Source: Pseudomonas entomophila L48 (GTDB lineage Bacteria; Pseudomonadota; Gammaproteobacteria; Pseudomonadales; Pseudomonadaceae). From it: 64,000 nt of DNA. The notes beneath the pieces are model-generated. The model saw only the letters and a list, made by a program, of their open reading frames with translations. It searched no databases and had not been told where the DNA came from. The stretch spans positions 802,501 to 866,500 of the forward strand of contig NC_008027.1 in NCBI RefSeq assembly GCF_000026105.1, in the 5' to 3' direction. Of this stretch, positions 24,879-34,454 are shown piece by piece. The translations under genes were made by a program, and so were the position numbers. Position 1 is the stretch's first letter. Every line of letters starts with the position of its first letter.

Positions 24879-25277
24879 ATGGCAAAAGAATATAGCCGTA
24901 CCCAACGCATCGGTGATCAGATGCAGCGCGAGCTGGCCGAACTGATCCGCCGTGAAGTCAAAGATCCGCGCGTCGGCCTGGTGACCATCACCGCCGTCGA
25001 CGTCAGCCGTGACCTGGGCCACGCCAAGGTGTTCATCACCGTGATGGGCCAGGATGGCACCGACGCCGTGCCGCAGACGCTCAAGGCCCTGACCAGTGCC
25101 GCGAGCTTCCTGCGCCTGCACCTGGGTCGCGTCATGCAACTGCGCAGCGTGCCGCAACTGCACTTCCACTTCGATGAAAGCGTCAGCCGTGGTGTCCATC
25201 TGTCGGCGCTGATCGAACGTGCGGTGGCCGAAGACCGCCTGCACCAGGATGCCGGCGAGCCGGACACCAAGGAGTAA
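24879..25277 (+). CDS. rbfA: 30S ribosome-binding factor RbfA
   Basis: RbfA is a 132-residue KH-like cold-shock and 16S rRNA maturation factor. It starts [20 protein letters not shown] and has the family segments [20 protein letters not shown] and [18 protein letters not shown]. It lies between infB and truB (3 nt before the truB start), the conserved order. Confidence 0.96.
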   Translation: MAKEYSRTQRIGDQMQRELAELIRREVKDPRVGLVTITAVDVSRDLGHAKVFITVMGQDGTDAVPQTLKALTSAASFLRLHLGRVMQLRSVPQLHFHFDESVSRGVHLSALIERAVAEDRLHQDAGEPDTKE

Positions 25278-25280
25278 GCG

Positions 25281-26198
25281 GTGGCCCAGGTCAAACGTAT
25301 CCGCCGCAACGTCAGCGGCATCATCCTGCTCGACAAGCCGTTGGGGTTCACCTCCAACGCTGCCTTGCAGAAAGTTCGCTGGTTGCTCAATGCGGAAAAG
25401 GCCGGCCACACCGGCAGCCTCGATCCGCTGGCCACCGGCGTGCTGCCGCTGTGCTTTGGCGAGGCGACCAAGTTCTCCCAGTACCTGCTCGATTCCGACA
25501 AGGGCTACGAGACGGTCATGCAGATGGGGCAGACCACCAGCACCGCGGACGCCGAAGGCGAAGTCCTGCAGACCCGCGAGGTGACCGTTGGTCGCGCCGA
25601 TATCGAGGCTGTGATCCCGCGTTTCCGGGGCGACATCCTGCAGGTACCGCCGATGTACTCGGCCCTCAAGCGTGATGGCCAGCCGTTGTACAAGCTGGCG
25701 CGTGCAGGAGAGGTAGTGGAGCGCGAGGCGCGTTCTGTTACTATTGGCCGCTTGGAGTTGCTCGAGTGCGAAGGCACCCGTGCGCGGCTGTCGGTTGGAT
25801 GCAGCAAAGGCACCTATATCCGCACGCTGGTCGAGGATATCGGTGAGGCGCTGGGCTGCGGAGCCTACGTCGCCGAACTGCGTCGTACCCAGGCCGGCCC
25901 CTTCGCGCTGGCACAGACCGTGACGCTCGAGGAACTCGAACAGGCCCACGCAGAGGGTGGCAACGAAGCGCTCGACCGCTTCCTGATGCCGTCCGACAGC
26001 GGGCTGCAGGACTGGCCGCTGGTGCTGTTGTCCGAGCACAGTGCGTTCTACTGGCTGCATGGCCAGGCGGTACGCGCGCCGGACGCGCCGCAGTTTGGCA
26101 TGGTCCGCGTACAGGATCACAATGGTCGCTTCATCGGTATCGGTGAAGTGAGCGAAGACGGGCGCATTGCGCCACGTCGGCTGATTCGGTCGGAATGA
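25281..26198 (+). CDS. truB: tRNA pseudouridine(55) synthase TruB
   Basis: TruB (305 residues) makes pseudouridine-55 in the tRNA T-loop. The catalytic Asp48 lies in [16 protein letters not shown]. The motif [16 protein letters not shown] and the [16 protein letters not shown] motif are present. A C-terminal PUA-type extension follows. The start is GTG at 25281, 3 nt after the rbfA stop. Confidence 0.96.
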
Positions 26199-26284
26199 CC
26201 GAAACCGTGGGGCGAGGCTTCGGCCGGAGCCCGCGGCATCAAGGGTGGCTGTTAGTAGGCGCGGTCACACCTTCTTTATTAATA

Positions 26285-26327
26285 CAGGGATTTGTCCCTG
26301 GCCTATTGGACCCCGCTTGCGGGATCC
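26285..26327 (+). promoter_or_regulatory. Two hairpins in the rpsO leader (possible S15 autoregulatory site)
   Basis: CAGGGA/TCCCTG (26285-26300) and GGACCCCGC/GCGGGATCC (26308-26327, one mismatch) lie just before the rpsO Shine-Dalgarno GGAGA. S15 represses its own mRNA through leader structures in several bacteria; whether this leader does so is inference. Confidence 0.45.
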
Positions 26328-26346
26328 GTTTATCAGGAGAAGCCTC

Positions 26347-26616
26347 ATGGCCCTCAGCGTTGAAGAAAAAGCTCAGATCGTTGCCGAATACCAGCAAGCC
26401 GCCGGCGATACCGGTAGCCCGGAAGTGCAGGTTGCTCTGCTGACCGCCAACATCAACAAGCTGCAAGGCCACTTCAAGGCCAACGAAAAAGACCACCACT
26501 CCCGTCGTGGTCTGATCCGTATGGTCAACCAGCGTCGTAAGCTGCTGGACTACCTGAAGGGCAAGGACACCACTCGTTACAGCGCCCTGATCGGTCGCCT
26601 GGGCCTGCGTCGCTAA
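26347..26616 (+). CDS. rpsO: 30S ribosomal protein S15
   Basis: S15 is an 89-residue primary 16S rRNA-binding protein. It starts [17 protein letters not shown] and has the conserved [34 protein letters not shown] and [16 protein letters not shown] at 26347 follows AGGAGAAGCCTC. It sits 148 bp after truB and 248 bp before pnp, as in most gammaproteobacteria. Confidence 0.98.
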   Translation: MALSVEEKAQIVAEYQQAAGDTGSPEVQVALLTANINKLQGHFKANEKDHHSRRGLIRMVNQRRKLLDYLKGKDTTRYSALIGRLGLRR

Positions 26617-26658
26617 TAGCGGCCTGGCCAGTGGTGTTGCATGGTGTGTCGCATTCTT

Positions 26659-26756
26659 CGGCAACGCTGCCTGTCAGCGTTGCCGTTGGGCACACTACGC
26701 GATCTGCGAGGTTGGCAGCCTGGTTCGCCGTGCGGTTTTTCCGCCCGGCGCCAGGC
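26659..26756 (+). promoter_or_regulatory. pnp leader with two strong hairpins
   Basis: The first hairpin is a perfect 11-bp stem CGGCAACGCTG/CAGCGTTGCCG (26659-26685). The second (26718-26756) pairs GCCTGG, CGCCG and GCGG with CCGC, CGGCG and CCAGGC around a TTTTT loop. Neither ends in a T-run. In E. coli the pnp leader hairpin is cut by RNase III for autoregulation; these are the candidates here. Confidence 0.55.
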
Positions 26757-26864
26757 TCCCAGCCTCGTGTTGTATCTGGACGGTCAATGGGGCCGACTCC
26801 CCGTTCTGCCCAAGAATTCGCAAGAACCAGTTCCCCCAAGAGCCACTGAAAAAGGTAGGAAACC

Positions 26865-28970
26865 GTGAACCCGGTAATCAAGACATTCCAGTTCGGTCAA
26901 TCGACCGTTACGCTCGAAACGGGCCGCATTGCCCGTCAGGCCACCGGCGCTGTGCTGGTCACCGTCGACAACGACGTCACCGTGCTGGTGACCGTGGTCG
27001 GTGCCAAGCAAGCCGACCCGGGCAAGGGCTTCTTCCCGCTGTCCGTGCACTACCAGGAAAAGACCTACGCCGCCGGCAAGATCCCAGGTGGTTTCTTCAA
27101 GCGTGAAGGCCGTCCTTCGGAAAAAGAAACCCTGACCTCGCGCCTGATCGACCGTCCGATCCGCCCGCTGTTCCCAGAAGGCTTCATGAATGAAGTCCAG
27201 GTCGTCTGCACCGTGGTTTCGACCAGCAAGAAGACCGACCCGGACATCGCCGCGATGATCGGTACCTCGGCTGCCCTGGCCATCTCGGGCATCCCGTTCG
27301 AAGGCCCGATCGGCGCCGCCCGCGTTGCCTTCCACGAAAGCACCGGCTACCTGCTGAACCCGACCTACGAGCAACTGGCAGCCTCGAGCCTGGACATGGT
27401 CGTTGCCGGTACCTCGGACGCTGTACTGATGGTTGAGTCGGAAGCCCAAGAGCTGACCGAAGACCAGATGCTGGGCGCCGTGCTGTTCGCCCACGACGAA
27501 TTCCAGGCCGTGATCAAAGCGGTCAAAGAGCTGGCTGCCGAAGCCGCCAAGCCGACCTGGGACTGGAAACCTGCCGATAAGAACTCCGCACTGTTCGACG
27601 CCATCCGCGCCGAATTCGGCGAGGCGGTCTCCCAGGGTTACACCATCACCGTCAAGGCCGACCGCTATGCGCGCCTGGGCGAGCTGCGCGACCAGGCCGT
27701 TGCCAAGTTCTCCGGTGAAGAAGGCCAGCCATCGGCCGGTGAAGTCAAAGACATCTTCGGCGAGATCGAATACCGCACCGTTCGCGAAAACATCGTCAAC
27801 GGCAAGCCACGTATCGACGGCCGCGACACCAAGACCGTGCGCCCGCTGAACATCGAAGTCGGCGTTCTGCCAAAGACCCACGGCTCGGCCCTGTTCACCC
27901 GTGGCGAAACTCAGGCCCTGGTCGTCGCGACCCTGGGTACCGCCCGTGACGCCCAGCTGCTGGACACCCTCGAAGGCGAGAAGAAAGACCCCTTCATGCT
28001 GCACTACAACTTCCCGCCGTTCTCGGTGGGCGAGTGTGGCCGCATGGGCGGTGCCGGCCGTCGCGAAATCGGCCACGGCCGTCTGGCCCGTCGTTCGGTC
28101 CAGGCCATGCTGCCGGCCGCCGACGTGTTCCCGTACACCATCCGTGTGGTATCGGAAATCACCGAGTCCAACGGCTCCAGCTCCATGGCTTCGGTCTGCG
28201 GTGCTTCGCTGGCCCTGATGGACGCCGGTGTACCGATGAAAGCACCGGTTGCCGGTATCGCCATGGGCCTGGTCAAGGAAGGCGAGAAGTTTGCCGTCCT
28301 GACCGACATCCTGGGTGACGAAGACCACCTGGGCGACATGGACTTCAAGGTAGCCGGTACCGCCAAGGGCGTCACCGCGCTGCAGATGGACATCAAGATC
28401 AACGGCATCACCGAAGAGATCATGGAAATCGCCCTGGGCCAGGCCCTGGAAGCGCGCCTGAACATCCTCGGCCAGATGAACCAGATCATTGGTGAGTCGC
28501 GTACCGAGCTGTCGGCCAACGCCCCGACCATGATCGCGATGAAGATCGACACCGACAAGATCCGTGACGTCATCGGTAAAGGCGGCGCCACCATCCGCGC
28601 CATCTGCGAAGAGACCAAGGCCTCGATCGACATCGAAGACGACGGTTCGATCAAGATCTTCGGCGAGACCAAGGAAGCCGCGGACGCTGCCAAGCAGCGC
28701 ATCCTGGGCATCACCGCCGAGGCCGAGATCGGCAAGATCTACGTCGGCAAGGTCGAGCGTATCGTCGACTTCGGCGCCTTCGTCAACATCCTGCCTGGCA
28801 AGGACGGCCTGGTGCACATCTCCATGCTGAGCGATGCTCGCGTCGAGAAAGTCACCGACGTGCTGAAGGAAGGTCAGGAAGTCGAAGTACTGGTACTGGA
28901 CGTGGACAACCGCGGCCGTATCAAGCTGTCGATCAAGGACGTTGCCGCTGCCAAGGCATCGGGCGTCTGA
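26865..28970 (+). CDS. pnp: Polyribonucleotide nucleotidyltransferase (PNPase)
   Basis: PNPase is a 701-residue phosphorolytic 3'-5' exoribonuclease of the degradosome. Two RNase PH domains (about 10-230 and 310-545) flank a helical domain. The second holds the [13 protein letters not shown] motif. A KH domain ([16 protein letters not shown]) and an S1 domain ([26 protein letters not shown]) follow. The start is GTG at 26865 with AGGTAGG upstream. Confidence 0.97.
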   Translation: MNPVIKTFQFGQSTVTLETGRIARQATGAVLVTVDNDVTVLVTVVGAKQADPGKGFFPLSVHYQEKTYAAGKIPGGFFKREGRPSEKETLTSRLIDRPIRPLFPEGFMNEVQVVCTVVSTSKKTDPDIAAMIGTSAALAISGIPFEGPIGAARVAFHESTGYLLNPTYEQLAASSLDMVVAGTSDAVLMVESEAQELTEDQMLGAVLFAHDEFQAVIKAVKELAAEAAKPTWDWKPADKNSALFDAIRAEFGEAVSQGYTITVKADRYARLGELRDQAVAKFSGEEGQPSAGEVKDIFGEIEYRTVRENIVNGKPRIDGRDTKTVRPLNIEVGVLPKTHGSALFTRGETQALVVATLGTARDAQLLDTLEGEKKDPFMLHYNFPPFSVGECGRMGGAGRREIGHGRLARRSVQAMLPAADVFPYTIRVVSEITESNGSSSMASVCGASLALMDAGVPMKAPVAGIAMGLVKEGEKFAVLTDILGDEDHLGDMDFKVAGTAKGVTALQMDIKINGITEEIMEIALGQALEARLNILGQMNQIIGESRTELSANAPTMIAMKIDTDKIRDVIGKGGATIRAICEETKASIDIEDDGSIKIFGETKEAADAAKQRILGITAEAEIGKIYVGKVERIVDFGAFVNILPGKDGLVHISMLSDARVEKVTDVLKEGQEVEVLVLDVDNRGRIKLSIKDVAAAKASGV

Positions 28971-28990
28971 GCGTCTGACGCGTAACAGGA

Positions 28991-29014
28991 AAGGGCCCTT
29001 CGGGGCCCTTTTTT
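28991..29014 (+). terminator. Intrinsic terminator of pnp
   Basis: An 8-bp stem AAGGGCCC/GGGCCCTT capped by a TTCG tetraloop and followed by TTTT. Confidence 0.93.
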
Positions 29015-29045
29015 GTTGCCTGGATGATTGATCTGATCCGACCTG

Positions 29046-29130
29046 TGTAGGAGCGGCTTCAGCCGCGATCACCCGCGAAGCGGGTGCCAGGCACCGTGGT
29101 GCTTGCATCGCGGCTAAAGCCGCTCCTACA
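29046..29130. repeat. REPIN, near-copy of the one at 642-727
   Basis: TGTAGGAGCGGCTTCAGCCG and its inverted partner flank the same two inner hairpins seen at 642-727, with only a few base changes (for example CGAAGCGGG against CAAAGCGGG, and GTGGTGCTTG against GCGATGCCTG). The 130-bp AT-rich stretch after it contains no gene. Confidence 0.88.
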
Positions 29131-29346
29131 GAAGGTTCCGAAACCTGTCAGCGAACATGCATCTTGCACATCATTTTTTCAGCCGCATTGCAGATTGCAC
29201 GATCCTGCAGGCAGGATTGATTTCATAAATTATTGATTTTTAATGTATTTTATAAAAATCCGAAGCTGGCACAGCACATGCACCTACCTTCATACCTGTC
29301 GCCAGGATCCACGGCGCAGACCTTTCAAAAAACAGGAGTGACCCAC

Positions 29347-29697
29347 ATGAAGAAGTTCGCCATTGCTGCCGCTACTGCTACCGCTCTGACCCTGACCCTG
29401 GCTAATGCGGCGTTCGCCCAACAGTCCACCCAGGCCCCGATGACGCTGGCGGCCGGTGAGGTGACCAAAGCCAAGGAGGCTACCTCCGATACCTGGATCA
29501 CCACCAAGGTGAAAGCTGACCTGATGACCGAGAAAGGCGTGCCAGGCAGTGACATCAAGGTCGAAACCAACAAAGGCGTCGTGTCGCTGTCCTCGGACGT
29601 GGCCATCACCGATGCCCAGAAAGACATGGCGGTTGCCATCGCCAAGAAGATCAAAGGCGTGCAGGCCGTGTCGGCTGATGGCCTGAAAGCCGAGTAA
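29347..29697 (+). CDS. Periplasmic BON-domain protein (OsmY-like)
   Basis: The protein has 116 residues. A Sec signal peptide ends at about residue 24 (ANAAFA-QQ). One BON domain (about 48-113) has TWITTKVKADLM, VPGSDIKVETNKGVVSLSSDV and IKGVQAV. BON domains bind phospholipid or envelope surfaces, and OsmY is stress-induced in E. coli. The 200-bp upstream region is unusually AT-rich, suggesting a strong or stress-controlled promoter. It is followed by a bidirectional terminator. Confidence 0.9.
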   Translation: MKKFAIAAATATALTLTLANAAFAQQSTQAPMTLAAGEVTKAKEATSDTWITTKVKADLMTEKGVPGSDIKVETNKGVVSLSSDVAITDAQKDMAVAIAKKIKGVQAVSADGLKAE

Positions 29698-29740
29698 GGG
29701 ATGTCCCGTCGGCCAAAGGGACTTGGCCACCTTTAAAGTA

Positions 29741-29766
29741 AAAGCCCCGGCATATGCCGGGGCTTT
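29741..29766. terminator. Bidirectional terminator
   Basis: Perfect stem AAAGCCCCGGC/GCCGGGGCTTT with an ATAT loop, T-runs on both strands. It serves the BON gene (plus) and the purine permease (minus), which converge here. Confidence 0.92.
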
Positions 29767-29781
29767 TCGTTGGTCGCCTGT

Positions 29782-31299
29782 TCAGTGTTCGGCAGCCGTT
29801 TCCCGGCGCCGGACCGGCTCCCCTTCGCTGTTTATTTCCATCACCGGGACTTCGTTGCCATCGGCGTCGAACAGCTTGCCATCCTTGAAATAGTCGCCAT
29901 CACGCAGCGCGGAAATGTCCGCGTAGTTGATGGTGCGCTCGTAGGCGGCGGCGAACACCGACTGCTGGTCCGAGTTGCCGGTGGTGAAGTGGTTGAAGAT
30001 CAGGTTCAGCAGGATGGCCATGATCGCTGCGGAGCTGATGCCCGAGTGGAAGATGGTTTCGAACCAGTTGGGGAAGTTGTGGTAGAAGGTCGGCGCCGCG
30101 ATCGGGATCATGCCGAAGCCCAGCGAGGCGGCGACGATGATCAGGTTGACGTTGTTCTTGTAGCTGACCTTGGACAGGGTGCGGATGCCACTGGCGGCCA
30201 CGGTGCCGAACAGCACGATGCCGGCGCCGCCCAGCACCGGGGTCGGTACCGCGGCGATGACCCGGCCCATCACCGGCAGCAGGCCCAGCACCACCAGGAT
30301 CACGCCACCGGTGGCCACCACATAGCGGCTCTTCACGCCGGTCACGGCCACCAGGCCGACGTTCTGGGCGAAGGCGCTCTGGGTGAAGGAGCCGAAGATC
30401 GGTGCCAGGATGCTCGACGCCATGTCGGCGCGCAGGCCGTTGCCCAGGCGTTTTGAGTCGACCTTGGTGTCGATGATCTCACCGACCGCGAGGATGTCCG
30501 CCGAGGTTTCCACCAAGGTCACCATGATCACGATGCACATCGACAGGATCGCGGCGATGTGGAAGGTCGGCATACCGAAATGGAACGGGCTGGGGAAGGC
30601 AAACATCGGGCCTTCGCTGACCTTGCTGAAGTCGGTCATGCCCAATGCCCACGCGATCAGGGTACCGACCACCATCGCCAGCAGGATCGACAGGCGCGAG
30701 ATGGTCGCGTTGCCCAGCTTGCTCAGCAGCAGGACGATGGCGAAGGTCAGTGCGGCCAGGCCGATGTTGGCCACGCTGCCGAACTCGGGCGAAGCGCTGT
30801 TGCCGCCCATCACCCAGCGCGCGGCCACGGGCATGAGGGTCAGGCCGATGGTGGTGATGACGATGCCGGTCACCAGGGGCGGGAAGAACTTGGTGATGCG
30901 CGAGAACACCGGGGTGATCAGGAAGCCGATCAGCGACGCGGCCATGACCGCGCCCAGCACACCCTGCAGGCCGCCACCGCCTTCACTGCTGATGATGGCG
31001 CCCATGGTCGCCACGCCAGCAAACGACACCCCTTGCACCAGCGGCAGCTGGCAGCCGAAGAACGGCAGGCCAAGGGTTTGCAGCAGTGTCGCCAGGCCGC
31101 CCGCGAACAGCGAGGCGGCGATCAGCAGGCCGATCTCCGCGGGGCCCAGGCCGGCAGCCTGGCCCAGGATCAACGGCACGGCGACGATCCCGCCATACAT
31201 GGTCAGGACATGTTGCAGCCCGTAGGCCAGGTTGGCGCCTAGGCCGAGGTTTTCATCCTCGGGGCGCGGGGCGGGAGACGTGCTGGGGGACGTGGTCAT
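29782..31299 (-). CDS. NCS2/NAT nucleobase:cation symporter (xanthine/urate permease)
   Basis: This 505-residue inner-membrane transporter has about 14 hydrophobic segments, starting ANLAYGLQHVLTMYGGIVAVPL. The NAT signature is QNVGLVAVTGVKSRYV (family QNxGxxxxTGxxSR). The Thr-Gly pair after the motif is the form seen in xanthine and uric-acid permeases, so urate or xanthine is the likely substrate. The hydrophilic C-terminal tail is acidic. ATG at 31299 (MTTSPSTSPAP) is preferred over upstream starts because the added residues lack conservation features. A palindrome TTGTATACAA lies 70 bp upstream. Confidence 0.88.
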   Translation of the reverse strand: MTTSPSTSPAPRPEDENLGLGANLAYGLQHVLTMYGGIVAVPLILGQAAGLGPAEIGLLIAASLFAGGLATLLQTLGLPFFGCQLPLVQGVSFAGVATMGAIISSEGGGGLQGVLGAVMAASLIGFLITPVFSRITKFFPPLVTGIVITTIGLTLMPVAARWVMGGNSASPEFGSVANIGLAALTFAIVLLLSKLGNATISRLSILLAMVVGTLIAWALGMTDFSKVSEGPMFAFPSPFHFGMPTFHIAAILSMCIVIMVTLVETSADILAVGEIIDTKVDSKRLGNGLRADMASSILAPIFGSFTQSAFAQNVGLVAVTGVKSRYVVATGGVILVVLGLLPVMGRVIAAVPTPVLGGAGIVLFGTVAASGIRTLSKVSYKNNVNLIIVAASLGFGMIPIAAPTFYHNFPNWFETIFHSGISSAAIMAILLNLIFNHFTTGNSDQQSVFAAAYERTINYADISALRDGDYFKDGKLFDADGNEVPVMEINSEGEPVRRRETAAEH

Positions 31300-31368
31300 T
31301 GGAGCAGGCTCTCTGTTTATTGTTGTGCCGCTACTGTAGACAAGTCTTACAAAACATTGCCACATAAA

Positions 31369-31378
31369 TTGTATACAA
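31369..31378. promoter_or_regulatory. Palindrome TTGTATACAA, possible GntR-type operator
   Basis: A perfect 10-bp palindrome in the permease promoter region. TTGTATACAA-like sites are bound by FadR/GntR-family repressors. The regulator is not in this window, so the assignment is inference. Confidence 0.4.
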
Positions 31379-31560
31379 AGTTTTGATCGTAGCCTCGGCA
31401 AATGTGCTTCCAGGGTGCGCATAGCCTGGATGCACGTTGCGTTCCAACATGCACTGAGCTGTTCTAGAGGGGTGTGTACAAACGTGTGCGGCGGGGGATA
31501 GAAGCTGTCTGGCTGGACAGGAAAGCTGTCACAGCCAGATTGTTAGCAGGCTAAGAGATA

Positions 31561-31929
31561 TCAATCTTCGATGAGTTCGCGCAGCTCACGCATCATTTCG
31601 GTGCTGTCACCCACGTTCAGCTCCACCAGACGGTGCAGATGGGTCATCGAATCGATATCGATGTACAGGCAGACGAAACCCAGGCGGGTCGGTTCTTCGT
31701 GGCGCAGTTCGACCTGCATCTGAACCTGGGTCTGCTTGTCGTTGAGCTGGATGATTGCTTCGAAATCCTGGGTCAGGTCGGCATCCCAGGGCTTGGGGCA
31801 TTTGATCAGCAAGCCTTTGAGCGACAGGTCGAGCAGTTGCACTGGCCAGCGGCGTTCACCCTGGCGCAATTCGGCGGGGGCATCGAAGGCGATGCGTTGG
31901 AAGCGGCGGCGTTCGTCGTGATCGCTCAT
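31561..31929 (-). CDS. mapZ: Single-domain PilZ c-di-GMP receptor, MapZ-like
   Basis: A 122-residue protein that is one PilZ domain. The c-di-GMP signatures are present: RxxxR in RRRFQR (residues 7-12) and D-x-S-x-x-G in DLSLKG. The start MSDHDERRRF, the core GERRWPVQLLDLSLKG and the end HLHRLVELNVGD match MapZ (PA4608) as I recall it. MapZ blocks CheR1-mediated receptor methylation and lowers flagellar switching when c-di-GMP is bound. It is divergent from cstA, with a 168-bp shared promoter region. Confidence 0.85.
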   Translation of the reverse strand: MSDHDERRRFQRIAFDAPAELRQGERRWPVQLLDLSLKGLLIKCPKPWDADLTQDFEAIIQLNDKQTQVQMQVELRHEEPTRLGFVCLYIDIDSMTHLHRLVELNVGDSTEMMRELRELIED

Positions 31930-32097
31930 GGGGAAAGGCCCTCGGGAGTTCAACCTGACTATAGTTAATTCTGATGCTGTATCAGGTACCGCAATCTGGC
32001 CGCAAAGGCTCTAGACCAAAGCAAGTGTGGCAATGCGCATTGACTCGCCCTAGACTCGATGGGCGGTCTTTTCCAATCCACCAGCTGGAAGTAAACC

Positions 32098-34164
32098 ATG
32101 AACAACAATAATAGCCTGCTACGCCACATTCCGTGGCTGGCGCTGGCAGTCATAGGGGCCTGCGCGCTGGGTGTGGTTGCCCTGCGTCGCGGTGAGGCGA
32201 TCAATGCCTTGTGGATCGTGGTCGCGGCAGTGGCCATCTACCTGGTCGCCTACCGTTACTACAGCCTGTTCATCGCCACCAAGGTGATGCAGCTCGATCC
32301 CCGCCGGGCCACGCCCGCAGTACTCAACAACGATGGCCTGGACTACGTCCCGACCAACAAGCACATCCTCTTCGGCCATCATTTCGCCGCCATCGCCGGC
32401 GCCGGCCCGCTCGTGGGCCCGGTGCTCGCGGCGCAAATGGGCTACCTGCCCGGCACGTTGTGGCTGATCGCCGGCGTGGTGCTGGCCGGCGCGGTGCAGG
32501 ACTTCATGGTCCTGTTCCTGTCCACCCGCCGCAACGGCCGCTCGCTGGGCGACATGGTCCGTGAGGAGATGGGCCGCATCCCCGGCACCATCGCCCTGTT
32601 CGGCTGCTTCCTGATCATGATCATCATCCTCGCGGTGCTGGCGCTGATCGTGGTCAAGGCCCTGGCCGAGAGCCCATGGGGTATGTTCACGGTGATGGCG
32701 ACCATCCCGATCGCGATGTTCATGGGCATCTACATGCGCTACATCCGCCCGGGCCGAATCGGCGAGATCTCGGTGGTCGGTGTTGTCCTGCTGCTGCTGT
32801 CGATCTGGCTGGGGGGCCAGATCGCCGCGGATCCGGTGTGGGGCCCGGCGTTCACCTTCACTGGCGTGCAGATCACCTGGATGCTCGTGGGCTACGGTTT
32901 CGTCGCTGCCGTGCTGCCGGTGTGGCTGGTACTGGCACCGCGCGACTACCTGTCGACCTTCCTCAAGATCGGCACCATCGTGGGCCTGGCCATCGGTATC
33001 CTGATCATCGCGCCCGAGCTGAAGATGCCGGCGCTGACGCAGTTCACCGACGGCACCGGGCCGGTGTGGAAGGGCACCCTGTTCCCGTTCCTGTTCATCA
33101 CCATCGCCTGTGGCGCGGTATCCGGCTTCCATGCGCTGATCTCCTCGGGCACCACGCCCAAGCTGCTGGACAACGAAACCAACGCCCGCTACATCGGCTA
33201 CGGCGGCATGCTGATGGAGTCGTTCGTCGCCATCATGGCCATGGTCGCCGCCTCGGTGATCGAGCCGGGCGTGTACTTCGCCATGAACAGCCCGGCCGCC
33301 GTGGTTGGTGCCGACGTCGCCTCGGTGGCGCAAACGGTCAGCAGCTGGGGCTTCATGATTACCCCCGAGCAGCTCGAGGCGACCGCCCGTGACATCGGTG
33401 AACACACCATCCTGGCCCGTGCCGGTGGTGCTCCGACCCTGGCGGTGGGTATCGCGCAGATCCTGCACCAGGTATTGCCGGGTGAGAACACCATGGCGTT
33501 CTGGTACCACTTCGCCATTCTGTTCGAGGCGCTGTTCATCCTCACCGCAGTGGATGCCGGTACCCGTGCCGGCCGCTTCATGCTGCAGGACCTGCTGGGC
33601 AGCTTCGTGCCGGCCCTGAAGCGCACCGAGTCGTGGACCGCCAACCTGATCGGTACTGCGGGTTGCGTGGCGTTGTGGGGCTACCTGCTGTACCAGGGCG
33701 TGATCGACCCGCTGGGTGGTATCAACACCCTCTGGCCGCTGTTCGGCATCTCCAACCAGATGCTCGCCGGTATCGCCCTGATGCTGGGTACCGTGGTGCT
33801 GATCAAGATGAAGCGCCAACGCTACGTCTGGGTCACCCTGCTGCCGGCTGTTTGGCTGTTGATCTGCACCACTACCGCAGGCCTGATCAAGCTGTTCGAC
33901 CCGAACCCGGCGGTGGGCTTCCTGGCCCTGGCCAAGAAGTACAGCACCGCGCTGGACGCCGGCCAGGTACTGGCCCCGGCCAAGGATATCGGGCAGATGC
34001 AGCACGTGATCTTCAACGCCTACACCAACGCCGGCCTGACCGTGCTGTTCCTGGTGGTGGTGTTCAGCGTGCTGTTCTTCGCCGTCAAGGTCGGCCTGGC
34101 CGCCTTGGGCCGCAAGGAGCGCACCGACAAGGAAACCCCGTTCCAGGCCCTGCCTGACGCTTGA
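32098..34164 (+). CDS. cstA: CstA-family transporter (pyruvate/peptide, carbon starvation)
   Basis: This 688-residue inner-membrane protein has about 16 hydrophobic segments. It contains the CstA motifs [22 protein letters not shown] (residues 81-102 region) and [15 protein letters not shown]. In E. coli the family imports pyruvate or peptides under carbon starvation. The downstream yjiX-like gene supports a pyruvate-transporter role. Codons 1-5 read ATG AAC AAC AAT AAT, which overlaps a Crc/Hfq-type A-rich motif. The Shine-Dalgarno is GGAAG. Confidence 0.94.
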   Translation: MNNNNSLLRHIPWLALAVIGACALGVVALRRGEAINALWIVVAAVAIYLVAYRYYSLFIATKVMQLDPRRATPAVLNNDGLDYVPTNKHILFGHHFAAIAGAGPLVGPVLAAQMGYLPGTLWLIAGVVLAGAVQDFMVLFLSTRRNGRSLGDMVREEMGRIPGTIALFGCFLIMIIILAVLALIVVKALAESPWGMFTVMATIPIAMFMGIYMRYIRPGRIGEISVVGVVLLLLSIWLGGQIAADPVWGPAFTFTGVQITWMLVGYGFVAAVLPVWLVLAPRDYLSTFLKIGTIVGLAIGILIIAPELKMPALTQFTDGTGPVWKGTLFPFLFITIACGAVSGFHALISSGTTPKLLDNETNARYIGYGGMLMESFVAIMAMVAASVIEPGVYFAMNSPAAVVGADVASVAQTVSSWGFMITPEQLEATARDIGEHTILARAGGAPTLAVGIAQILHQVLPGENTMAFWYHFAILFEALFILTAVDAGTRAGRFMLQDLLGSFVPALKRTESWTANLIGTAGCVALWGYLLYQGVIDPLGGINTLWPLFGISNQMLAGIALMLGTVVLIKMKRQRYVWVTLLPAVWLLICTTTAGLIKLFDPNPAVGFLALAKKYSTALDAGQVLAPAKDIGQMQHVIFNAYTNAGLTVLFLVVVFSVLFFAVKVGLAALGRKERTDKETPFQALPDA
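32101..32113 (+). promoter_or_regulatory. Crc/Hfq catabolite-activity motif at the cstA start
   Basis: AACAACAATAATA right after the ATG contains two overlapping AAnAAnAA motifs. In Pseudomonas, Hfq with Crc binds such motifs at start codons and blocks translation under preferred carbon sources. Confidence 0.6.
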
Positions 34165-34177
34165 GAGGACCGCAGTG

Positions 34178-34375
34178 ATGTTCAACGACCTGGGTCGACT
34201 GGGTAAATACCTGGGGCAGGCAGCCCGCCTGATGGTCGGCATGCCCGACTACGACAACTATGTCGAACACATGCGCAGCAAGCACCCGGACAAGCCGGTG
34301 ATGAGCTACGAGGCATTCTTCCGCGAACGCCAGGAAGCGCGTTATGGTGGCAAGTCCGGGCCCAAGTGCTGTTGA
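34178..34375 (+). CDS. yjiX: YbdD/YjiX family small protein (DUF466)
   Basis: A 65-residue protein: [20 protein letters not shown] in the N-terminal half, [18 protein letters not shown] later, and the family-typical C-terminal end CC. It follows cstA by 13 nt. In E. coli the same pair (cstA/ybdD, btsT/yjiX) acts in pyruvate uptake. ATG at 34178 is used; GTG at 34175 directly precedes it. Confidence 0.92.
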   Translation: MFNDLGRLGKYLGQAARLMVGMPDYDNYVEHMRSKHPDKPVMSYEAFFRERQEARYGGKSGPKCC

Positions 34376-34395
34376 ACCCGCGACACGCGTGAACC

Positions 34396-34425
34396 AGTGG
34401 GAGCCCGGGCAACCGGGCTCCCACT
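34396..34425 (+). terminator. Hairpin between yjiX and yjiA
   Basis: A perfect 13-bp stem AGTGGGAGCCCGG/CCGGGCTCCCACT with a GCAA tetraloop, followed by GTCATTTT. It lies 20 nt after yjiX and 16 nt before the yjiA Shine-Dalgarno, so it may reduce readthrough within the operon. Confidence 0.65.
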
Positions 34426-34454
34426 GTCATTTTCAGCCCCAAGGAGATTTCTGC

